NCBI GenBank assembly: GCA_943789165.1
Contig: CALSTB010000010.1
Location: 1-32,343 of the forward strand
DNA from: an uncultured Bacteroidia bacterium
Lineage (GTDB): Bacteria; Bacteroidota; Bacteroidia; NS11-12g; UBA9320
DNA: 32,343 bases
Reading direction: 5' to 3'
The notes below the pieces were generated by a model. That model was not told the DNA's origin. It saw only the letters and a program-made list of their open reading frames with translations, and ran no database searches. The position numbers were made by a program, and so were the translations under genes. Of this stretch, positions 25,964 through 32,343 are shown one piece after another (positions within the stretch are counted from its first letter, which is position 1; each line of letters opens with the position of its first letter).

Positions 25964-26425
25964 ATGCCCGATTTAACAACAACGCTTACCGACTATCTAG
26001 ACTTTGAACTGGCTTTTATTGTCGCGTATAAACTGGATACGTATTCTGAAGATGTTGCCAGTCAAGTGAGAGAAGAAGTCGCTTCAAGAAATTTGAGTCC
26101 AGAGAAGCTAGATGCCCTGGTGCAAGAAAAATTAAAAACTGAAATTAACGACCACCAGCAAAAGATTTGCCCAAGGTGTTCATCACAAAAAATAGTAACG
26201 AATAAAGAGGAATTTCACGGCAACAATAAAGCCTTCGGATTGGATTCAGGGAAGCCCTTGACCTTCATAGAGTACAAGTTGTGTGGTGTATGCGGTTGGA
26301 ACTTTTTAGTCGATGAGACGCGTGAAGAAAAGAATGAAAGGCGGACGTCTGTTTTTTTGTCAATTGTGCTTTTTATTCTAATTGTGCTCTTGATGACGTA
26401 TGTAATTGAATGGGCAACGTCTTAA
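25964..26425 (+). CDS. Zinc-ribbon protein with C-terminal membrane anchor
   Basis: A 153-residue protein I do not recognise. Two cysteine pairs, CPRC (69-72) and CGVC (107-110), make a treble-clef or rubredoxin-like zinc site. They are separated by a 34-residue polar loop. A single hydrophobic segment at about 129-149 near the C-terminus indicates a tail-anchored membrane protein with the zinc site in the cytosol. The helical N-terminal half (LSPEKLDALVQEKLKTE) is charged. It stands alone, is convergent with rplI and shares a terminator with it. Confidence 0.7.
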   Translation: MPDLTTTLTDYLDFELAFIVAYKLDTYSEDVASQVREEVASRNLSPEKLDALVQEKLKTEINDHQQKICPRCSSQKIVTNKEEFHGNNKAFGLDSGKPLTFIEYKLCGVCGWNFLVDETREEKNERRTSVFLSIVLFILIVLLMTYVIEWATS

Positions 26426-26444
26426 AGTTTGCCGTATATCAGAC

Positions 26445-26488
26445 AAAAAAAAAGTCCCATTAGCGTTAGCCAATAGGACTTTATTATT
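26445..26488. terminator. Bidirectional terminator between the zinc-ribbon gene and rplI
   Basis: AAAGTCCCATT (26451-26461) pairs with AATAGGACTTT (26472-26482) with one mismatch; A and T runs flank both sides. Confidence 0.85.
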
Positions 26489-26501
26489 TAAAGTTGATTT
26501 C

Positions 26502-26945
26502 TTATTCTGCGATAACGTCAATATCGATTTCAGCTTCAATACCTCTGTGCAAATTGATTTTTGCTTTGTATTCGCCTAATTCTTTGATGTCACCTGGGAT
26601 TGAGATTTTTCTTCTGTCAACATCGTGACCAGCATCTTTCAACGCCTGAGCAATTTGAATCGTAGTAACAGATCCGAAAATCTTACCGTTGCTACCTGCT
26701 TTAGTGCCAATAGAAAGCTTAAGGCCTTCCAATGTTTTAAGCAAGGCTTTTGCGTCAGCAATGACTTGAGCTTGTTTACGTTGTGTTTGCTTGATGTTTT
26801 CTTCTAATACCTTTAAGCTAGAAGAGGTAGCGATAGTTGCTAATCCTTGTGGGATTAAGTAATTACGACCGTAGCCATTTTTTACTTCTACCACATCGTC
26901 CTTATAACCTAGTTTTTGTATGTCTTCTCTTAAAATTACTTTCAT
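26502..26945 (-). CDS. rplI: Ribosomal protein bL9
   Basis: A 147-residue protein. VILREDIQKLGYKDDVVEVK and the GYGRNYLIPQGLA signature mark the N-terminal rRNA-binding domain, followed by the long connecting helix and the C-terminal domain with KIFGSVTT. It binds 23S rRNA. It is the last gene of the rpsF-rpsR-rplI operon, the normal order in bacteria. Confidence 0.98.
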   Translation of the reverse strand: MKVILREDIQKLGYKDDVVEVKNGYGRNYLIPQGLATIATSSSLKVLEENIKQTQRKQAQVIADAKALLKTLEGLKLSIGTKAGSNGKIFGSVTTIQIAQALKDAGHDVDRRKISIPGDIKELGEYKAKINLHRGIEAEIDIDVIAE

Positions 26946-26969
26946 TTTACTACAATTATAAAGTTAGAC

Positions 26970-27239
26970 TTATTTCAACTGATCGGTTACGAAAGGAAGC
27001 ACTGCAATGTGTCTCGCTCTCTTTACTGCTTGAGCTACTTTACGCTGATACTTTAAAGAAGTTCCAGTAAGACGTCTTGGTAAAATTTTACCTTGCTCGT
27101 TTACAAACTTCAATAAGAAATCAGGGTTTTTGTAATCAATGTACTTTATGCCACTTTTCTTAAACCGGCAATACTTGTCGCCTCTGTCAACAGGGCGATT
27201 TCTGAATACATAATTCGTTGATGATTTTCTTTTACTCAT
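26970..27239 (-). CDS. rpsR: Ribosomal protein bS18
   Basis: An 89-residue basic protein with [20 protein letters not shown] and [20 protein letters not shown], the bS18 signature. It pairs with bS6 on the 30S platform. Its start overlaps the rpsF stop by 4 bases (ATGA). Confidence 0.98.
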   Translation of the reverse strand: MSKRKSSTNYVFRNRPVDRGDKYCRFKKSGIKYIDYKNPDFLLKFVNEQGKILPRRLTGTSLKYQRKVAQAVKRARHIAVLPFVTDQLK

Positions 27240-27598
27240 ACCGCTTCTTTTTCAGTTTCTTTCTTTTTGTTAAACTCACCTTTACGTCTACGCTCGTTGT
27301 ATTTAACTGCGTGTTTGTTAAGTGCCAACGTAAAGTAACGCATTACTTGTTCGTCACGGCGATAAGCTAATTCAAGTTTCGCAACCAAATCATTTGGTGC
27401 GTTGAACTCAAAAATGTGGTAAAATCCAGTCACTTTTTTCTGGATTGGGTAAGCAAGCTTGGTAAGACCCCAGTTTTCCTCATGGATGATCTCACCGTCA
27501 TTTTCTGTGATCAACTGTCTGAAGCTTGCGATGGCATCGCCCATTTGCTTTTCAGACAGCACGGGTGTTAAAATAATCACAGACTCGTACTGTTTCAT
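27236..27598 (-). CDS. rpsF: Ribosomal protein bS6
   Basis: A 120-residue protein beginning [18 protein letters not shown], with [18 protein letters not shown] and the MRYFTLAL strand, as in bS6. Its C-terminal tail is Lys/Glu-rich. The ATG at 27598 was chosen by family start; 27604 (MEMKQYES) is equally possible. First gene of the operon. Confidence 0.97.
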   Translation of the reverse strand: MKQYESVIILTPVLSEKQMGDAIASFRQLITENDGEIIHEENWGLTKLAYPIQKKVTGFYHIFEFNAPNDLVAKLELAYRRDEQVMRYFTLALNKHAVKYNERRRKGEFNKKKETEKEAV

Positions 27599-27631
27599 TT
27601 CCATTTTATTTTTTAAAAAATTAAAAGTCGG

Positions 27632-27662
27632 CAAAAATACCTCTTTAAGCCTTTAAAATCAA
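27632..27662 (-). promoter_or_regulatory. Bacteroidota promoter of the rpsF operon
   Basis: On the minus strand TTG (27660-27662), 20 bases, then TATTTTTG (27632-27639) fit the -33/-7 consensus well. It lies 33 bases before the bS6 start. Confidence 0.7.
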
Positions 27663-27782
27663 CCCATTTGTGAAATGTATTTATTCGACAATATCTGACA
27701 AAAAATAAGGACCCATTTATATCGAATAATGACGCTTTCGCCACGCATCTCATATTGTCATATACGAGTCACACAAACAATT

Positions 27783-28154
27783 TTATCCATATGGCCAAAA
27801 GGCGTCTTCAAAATGCTCAATCTCTGTCCCATTTTTGTTTACAATGATGGCAATAATGTCAAACCTAATGGCTTTGGCAGGTGCGTTTTTAAATGTGTAT
27901 TCTTCAGCGGCGTCAATCAACATCCGTTCTTGTTTTTTGGAAACAAAGCTTTCTGGATATCCGTATTCTAGGGAACTCCGGGTTTTAACTTCAATGAAAA
28001 CAGTTGCATTTGTACTTTCAGCGATGATGTCAATTTCCGCTCGACCAATTCGATAGTTGCTATGCAAAAGGCTATATCCTTTTTTGCGCAGAAACACCAT
28101 AGCGATTTCCTCCCCTTTCTTGCCGAGATGTTGTTCCGACGTTTGCATCTTCAT
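27783..28154 (-). CDS. YraN family (UPF0102) endonuclease-like protein
   Basis: A 123-residue protein with the YraN pattern: LGKKGEEIAMVFLRKKGY, NYRIGRAEIDIIAE and VFIEVKTRSS. The Asp in EIDII and the Glu and Lys in EVK form a PD-(D/E)XK nuclease-like site. The family is widespread but its role is not established. The ATG at 28154 was chosen; the longer frame would use TTG. Confidence 0.9.
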   Translation of the reverse strand: MKMQTSEQHLGKKGEEIAMVFLRKKGYSLLHSNYRIGRAEIDIIAESTNATVFIEVKTRSSLEYGYPESFVSKKQERMLIDAAEEYTFKNAPAKAIRFDIIAIIVNKNGTEIEHFEDAFWPYG

Positions 28155-28210
28155 AGAAATCAAATCAGAGTAGGTCAAAAAATAAAGAGAATATCTCTGT
28201 GCGTTAGCCT

Positions 28211-29398
28211 TTAAGCTCCCAGTTCTCTAAGTGCTGTGTAGGCCATCAAGCCACACCCAATTTTTAAAGCAGATTCATCAATATCGAACGTTGGTGTGTG
28301 CAGCATCGACGTAATGCCTTTGGCTTCATTGCGAATACCTAGACGGTAAAAACAACTGGGTACTTCCTGAGAATAATAGGCAAAGTCTTCACCTGCTGGC
28401 CAAATTTCTAGGTCTTCCACATTTTCTGCTCCTAAATAGTCAACAGCAGCTTGGTAAGCGGTTTCAGTTTTCTCTTCATTGTTATACAAGAAAGGATATC
28501 CTTTACGCACTTCAACGTCGCAGGTTGCCCCAAAAGCTGCGGTGATTGTTTTTACAACATGAACAATTTTGTCGTGTGCTTCCATCCGCCATTCTTCGTT
28601 GAAAGTTCTAAACGTACCTTCCATCTCTACTTTGTCCGGGATGATGTTGGTAGCGCCAAGGCCAATGATTTTTCCAATGCTTAACACACTTGGAATTGCG
28701 GGTTTTGCGGTTCTACTAACGATCTGTTGCAAAGCGGTAATCACTTGCGCAGAAATAGCAATTGGATCAATATTCATGTGAGGATGTGCGCCATGACCAC
28801 CTTTGCCATGAATGGTAATATAAATTTCATCGGCACTTGCCATATACAGGCCTTTTCTAAAACCAACTTTTCCGGCGTCAATCAACGGCATCACATGTTG
28901 ACCAATCATTGCGTCAACGTCTGGGTTTTGTAACACCCCTTCTTTGATCATAATGGATGCGCCACCAGGTAGTTTTTCTTCCCCAGGTTGAATCACCAAT
29001 TTGATGGTGCCTTCAAATGAATCTCGAAGTCGATGTAATATGGTCGCAGCACCTAATAAACTACTCGTATGGACATCATGTCCACAGGCATGCATAACTC
29101 CTGCGTTCTGAGAAGTATACTCGGTTTTGTTTTCCTCTTGGATTGGTAATGCATCAATATCGGCCCTTAAAGCCACTGTTTTAGCTCCAGGATTTTTACC
29201 TTCAATTAATGCCACCAATCCTGTCTCTGCACAGGTTTTGATGTTGGTGATTCCAATTTTTTCTAAATAAGTTTTGATCCTCTTTTGAGTTTCAAATTCC
29301 TTAAAAGACAATTCTGGATGTCGGTGCATTGTTCTACGAAAGGCACGGATGTCTTCGTAAATCTCTTCGGAAATGGTCTTAACCTGCTCTTTTAGCAT
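28211..29398 (-). CDS. M20 family amidohydrolase (N-acyl-amino-acid/hippurate hydrolase type)
   Basis: A 395-residue cytosolic enzyme. The metal ligands are in HACGHDVH (Cys105, His107), PGEE (Glu140, Glu141) and SMLHTPTFDID near the end. HRHPELSFKEFET and GGHGAHPH are further marks of the M20D amidohydrolase group, which hydrolyses N-acyl amino acids or indole-acetyl amino acids. The precise substrate is unknown. It diverges from dnaG across a 93-bp spacer and may share an operon with yraN (57-bp gap). Confidence 0.93.
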   Translation of the reverse strand: MLKEQVKTISEEIYEDIRAFRRTMHRHPELSFKEFETQKRIKTYLEKIGITNIKTCAETGLVALIEGKNPGAKTVALRADIDALPIQEENKTEYTSQNAGVMHACGHDVHTSSLLGAATILHRLRDSFEGTIKLVIQPGEEKLPGGASIMIKEGVLQNPDVDAMIGQHVMPLIDAGKVGFRKGLYMASADEIYITIHGKGGHGAHPHMNIDPIAISAQVITALQQIVSRTAKPAIPSVLSIGKIIGLGATNIIPDKVEMEGTFRTFNEEWRMEAHDKIVHVVKTITAAFGATCDVEVRKGYPFLYNNEEKTETAYQAAVDYLGAENVEDLEIWPAGEDFAYYSQEVPSCFYRLGIRNEAKGITSMLHTPTFDIDESALKIGCGLMAYTALRELGA

Positions 29399-29491
29399 AT
29401 TGCAAAGTTAAAGAATGAATTGAGACTGAGTGCCGTATAAACTCGGAGCATTGTTAGACAAGATTCTGAAAAACTTCCTTACTTTGCCTGA

Positions 29492-31426
29492 ATGATTCGC
29501 CAGAGTACAATTGATCAAATATTTTCAGCTGCCGCTGTTGAAGAAGTGGTTGGAGATTACGTGAAATTAAAACGTTCTGGTAGCGGTATGGGCGGACTTT
29601 GTCCATTTCACAACGAGAAAACACCTTCATTTAAAGTCAGTCCGAACTTAGGCATTTATAAATGCTTCGGATGTGGGAGAGGGGGGAATGTCATCGATTT
29701 CGTTATGGAGATCGAAAAAATGAACTACCCTGAAGCACTACGTCACCTGGCTTCAAAATACCATATTGAAATTGAGGAAGACCAAGCCAATAAAGAAGAA
29801 TTATCTGAGCAAGTCAAACTGCGTGAAGGCTTATATGCGGCTTTAGAGTTTGCAAGAAACTATTTTTACAAAAACCTCCACGACGACGAAGAGGGTCGAA
29901 CAGTGGGCTATTCCTACTTTAAGGAACGTGGTTTAACTGACCAAACGATTGAGTCTTTTGGATTGGGCTATGGTAAAAACAGTTGGGAAGCTTTTCATAA
30001 AGTAGCTACTGAGGCTGGGTATGCCGAAGACGTTTTGGAAAAAGCGGGCTTAATTAAAGAGCGAAATCGGACGGAAGAAGAAGCTGACGTTAGTTATTAC
30101 GACGTCTACCGAGAGCGGGTTATGTTTCCCATACACAATGTGGGTGGTAAGGTGGTTGGCTTCGGTGGAAGGCAATTGCGAAGTGATAAAAAAAGTCCGA
30201 AATACATCAACTCCCCTGAAAATGAGGTGTACCATAAATCCAGTGTGTTGTATGGTTTGTATCAAGCCAAAAAAGCGATAAGAACTCAGGAAACGGTCTA
30301 TTTAGTTGAAGGATATTTGGATGTCTTGATGCTCGCTCAAAGTGGCATCGAGAATGTAGTAGCAACCAGTGGAACGGCGCTTACACCAGATCAAGTCAAG
30401 CTGGTGAAACGTTTTTCGGAAAATGTAACCATGTTGTTTGATGGTGATTCTGCGGGTATTAAAGCGGCCATGCGTGGGGTAGATTTGCTACTAGAAGGCG
30501 GTTTAAATGTGAAGATTGTAGTCTTTCCGGAAGGAGAAGATCCCGATTCATATTGTCGCAAACTAGGTGGGACAGGATTGACCGAGTTCATTGAAGCTGA
30601 GCAAAAGGATTTTGTGCGATTTAAAACAGAAATTCTCCTTAAAGAAAAAGGAGATGACTCTGTTGGATTAAGTGAAACCGCTAGAGAGGTTGTTGAAACC
30701 ATCGTCAAAATTCCAGATCCCTTAAAACGAAATGCTTTTATAAAGCAAACTGCCAATATTCTACAGTTCGATGAAGCCTTGTTGATGGCTGAAGCGAAAC
30801 GGATTAAAAATGCAGCAACAAAAGCCTTTAATCGTCAAGCAAGTGCGCGCGACCAAGCGACATTTATAGAACCAGTACCCACGTTAACGCCTGATCTAAC
30901 GCAAGAGGCCCATAATAAGGAACAGGCTATTTTAGAGTCACTTATTTTATACTGTGATGAGTCGTATGATGAAGAAATCGACGTTGCGGGTTTTATTTTT
31001 AGTGAGCTTGAAGAAGATGCATATGTATTTGAGGACCCAGAATTTGCTGAGTGCATTGAACAAGCCAAAGAGTATTACACCTTTAATGACTCATTGGACG
31101 AAAGCTTTTTTACCAAACACAGGGTGTTAGGTAAAATGGCAGCCGATGTGCTGTCTGTGAAATATAAGCTTAGTCCGGTGTGGTTAGAAACGCACGAAAT
31201 ATATGTGACGCCAGATTCCGAGAACTATTTACAAGTGGTGATCGACAATCTGAATTATTTGAAGCTGTATAAAATTAGTCAGGTATATGCAAAGGAAATG
31301 AAGAAACTGCAGGAGGCTGAAACCGAAGAAGATTCTAAAATCGCTCAAGCACGTGTGTTTAAGATTTTGGAAATTAGAAAAACGATTACGGCAAAATTGG
31401 GGATTGAAGGCGCCATTCCTGAATAA
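29492..31426 (+). CDS. dnaG: DNA primase
   Basis: A 644-residue protein. The N-terminal CHC2 zinc site is Cys37, His40, Cys58 and Cys61 (GLCPFHNEKTPSF and YKCFGCG). The TOPRIM domain has EGYLD at 273-277 and FDGDSAG at about 316-322, the metal-binding acidic residues. The C-terminal part is less conserved, as usual for the DnaB-binding domain. It makes RNA primers at the replication fork. It is a single-gene unit on the plus strand, ending at a bidirectional terminator. Confidence 0.97.
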   Translation: MIRQSTIDQIFSAAAVEEVVGDYVKLKRSGSGMGGLCPFHNEKTPSFKVSPNLGIYKCFGCGRGGNVIDFVMEIEKMNYPEALRHLASKYHIEIEEDQANKEELSEQVKLREGLYAALEFARNYFYKNLHDDEEGRTVGYSYFKERGLTDQTIESFGLGYGKNSWEAFHKVATEAGYAEDVLEKAGLIKERNRTEEEADVSYYDVYRERVMFPIHNVGGKVVGFGGRQLRSDKKSPKYINSPENEVYHKSSVLYGLYQAKKAIRTQETVYLVEGYLDVLMLAQSGIENVVATSGTALTPDQVKLVKRFSENVTMLFDGDSAGIKAAMRGVDLLLEGGLNVKIVVFPEGEDPDSYCRKLGGTGLTEFIEAEQKDFVRFKTEILLKEKGDDSVGLSETAREVVETIVKIPDPLKRNAFIKQTANILQFDEALLMAEAKRIKNAATKAFNRQASARDQATFIEPVPTLTPDLTQEAHNKEQAILESLILYCDESYDEEIDVAGFIFSELEEDAYVFEDPEFAECIEQAKEYYTFNDSLDESFFTKHRVLGKMAADVLSVKYKLSPVWLETHEIYVTPDSENYLQVVIDNLNYLKLYKISQVYAKEMKKLQEAETEEDSKIAQARVFKILEIRKTITAKLGIEGAIPE

Positions 31427-31463
31427 AAAAATGTCCGTTAACCTGTTGGAAAACGAACATTTT
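31427..31463. terminator. Bidirectional terminator between dnaG and the cytochrome-like gene
   Basis: AAAATGTCCGTT (31429-31440) pairs with AACGAACATTTT (31452-31463) with one mismatch; A-rich sequence precedes it and T-rich sequence follows. Confidence 0.7.
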
Positions 31464-31484
31464 CATTTAATAAGTTTAATTCGA

Positions 31485-31859
31485 CTACATCTCAGGGAAA
31501 CTAGTCTTTTCCCAACACTCAAATTGTTGAATCACGTCGTCACTCAGTTTTGCGCCATTTCTCGGCATAGCTTCAAAACCATTTTCATGTTTGATGGCAC
31601 CTAAAAAGTTTGCTTTTTCTGCAGCAGCTTTTACTTCGGCATACGTACCAAGTTTGAAACCTCCGGCAGACACTGCGTGGCATGAAGAAGTGTTACATGA
31701 CATGTCAACAATGGCTTTAATGTGTCCATTGTAGGTGATGGCAATGCTGTCACACAACTCTTGAGATTGGTTGTTGGTTGATGGAGTTGGTTTTTCATCC
31801 TTACAACTGTACATCAACAAAAAAGCGGCACTTACCGCTATGAGTAATATTTTTTTCAT
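31485..31859 (-). CDS. Small cytochrome c-like lipoprotein
   Basis: A 124-residue protein with a lipoprotein signal (MKKILLIAVSAAFLLMYSC, Cys19), a short polar linker and a cytochrome c-like domain. The haem site is CNTSSCH (Cys55 to His61), so the spacing is CX4CH rather than CX2CH, as in many short Bacteroidota proteins with CxTSxCH. Met98 in EAMPRNGAKLSDD is the likely distal ligand. It is expected to face the periplasm or cell surface. The longer frame to 32024 was rejected, as it lies upstream of a normal signal peptide. Confidence 0.78.
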   Translation of the reverse strand: MKKILLIAVSAAFLLMYSCKDEKPTPSTNNQSQELCDSIAITYNGHIKAIVDMSCNTSSCHAVSAGGFKLGTYAEVKAAAEKANFLGAIKHENGFEAMPRNGAKLSDDVIQQFECWEKTSFPEM

Positions 31860-31938
31860 ACTGTTTTTCTTACAGCCCAAAAGTATTAATAAATGACAAA
31901 ATAGAATCGACAAGTTTCTGTGGGAAGTGTCAAAGTTT

Positions 31939-32343
31939 TTAGATGAGTCGATCTTTTTTAGTAATGGTGTTGTCAGCACAGTTGTATATCGACCCTGGGA
32001 ACTTGTTGATGATTCGATAATCATGGGTCGCCATTAATATCGAAGTGCCGTTGTCGGCAATGTCGTGAAGCAGCTTCATAATGTCATCCGACACATCAGG
32101 GTCTAAATTACCCGTTGGTTCGTCAGCAAGTATCACCGAAGGCTCGTTCAATAACGCTCTAGCGATTACAATACGTTGTTGCTCCCCACCTGATAATTCG
32201 TGTGGCATCTTATAATCTTTAGTCGACAAGCCAACCAAATCGAGTACTTCCTTAGCTCTTTTTTCCATCTTGCTAGCATCTTTCCATTCGGTGGCTTTTA
32301 ACACGAACAAAAGGTTGTCCATTACGTTTCGGTCCGACAACAA
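31939..32343 (-). CDS. ftsE: Cell division ATP-binding protein FtsE-like, 3' part
   Basis: The gene runs off the right edge, so the Walker A motif is missing. Visible are the Q-loop-following LLSDRNVMDNLLFVLKATEW, the signature LSGGEQQR, Walker B VILADEPTGNLDP and the H-loop MATHD. LLSDRNVxxNL and the short C-terminal tail are typical of FtsE, which with FtsX controls septal peptidoglycan hydrolases. A lipoprotein-release LolD ATPase is a close alternative, but the wording of the first motif favours FtsE. Confidence 0.8.
   Translation of the reverse strand: MLSDRNVMDNLLFVLKATEWKDASKMEKRAKEVLDLVGLSTKDYKMPHELSGGEQQRIVIARALLNEPSVILADEPTGNLDPDVSDDIMKLLHDIADNGTSILMATHDYRIINKFPGSIYNCADNTITKKDRLI

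Noticed and set aside
31860..32024. N-terminal extension of the cytochrome-like lipoprotein
   Set aside because: It overlaps the 3' end of ftsE and precedes a normal lipoprotein signal.

Overview
The window looks like chromosomal DNA from a member of the Bacteroidota, most likely Flavobacteriales. The evidence is AT-rich DNA, a fused SecD-SecF translocase, a type IX secretion (T9SS) sorting tail, lipoproteins with SPII boxes, TTG / TAnnTTTG (-33/-7) promoters, and a DnaA and DnaG of the usual Bacteroidota layout. No rRNA, CRISPR array or recognisable prophage is present.

Layout. (1) 1-2506, plus strand: end of a di-haem oxidoreductase, a Rieske-type lipoprotein and a porin-like barrel, one apparent redox/outer-membrane operon. 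(2) 2581-4234: a YCII-domain protein convergent with a MetA-type outer-membrane protein, then tRNA-Ala(GGC) with a 17-bp duplicate of its 3' end 154 bp away. (3) 4235-8556, minus strand: thioredoxin-like lipoprotein, an unknown secreted protein, a LamG protein with a T9SS tail, an M42 aminopeptidase and a nucleoside deaminase. (4) 8628-15314, minus strand: a TetR-TolC-adaptor-RND efflux operon with a palindromic operator. (5) 15372-20824: a MORN-type protein and a TfoX-like protein, diverging from uridine kinase and secDF. (6) 20881-21480: a 600-bp element with a GIY-YIG gene between imperfect inverted repeats. (7) 21561-25313, minus strand: dnaA and a three-gene overlapping operon encoding a 5'-nucleotidase split into two exported proteins in reversed domain order. 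(8) 25418-32343: an A-type Fe-S carrier, a zinc-ribbon membrane protein, rpsF-rpsR-rplI, yraN, an M20 amidohydrolase, dnaG, a small cytochrome-like lipoprotein and partial ftsE.

Four genes in the first 12 kb (Rieske, porin, LamG, RND pump) are interrupted by five +1 frameshifts. Every one is repaired by removing a single base, usually from a short homopolymer run, and each repair restores a textbook C-terminus or motif. The remaining 20 kb shows none. Insertion-type sequencing or assembly errors are the simplest explanation, so these genes are annotated at full repaired span.

The best candidates for something less described are the GIY-YIG element with its dispersed palindromic repeat family (a further copy at 4156-4190), the tRNA-flanked 154-bp remnant with an internal hairpin, and the permuted two-gene 5'-nucleotidase.
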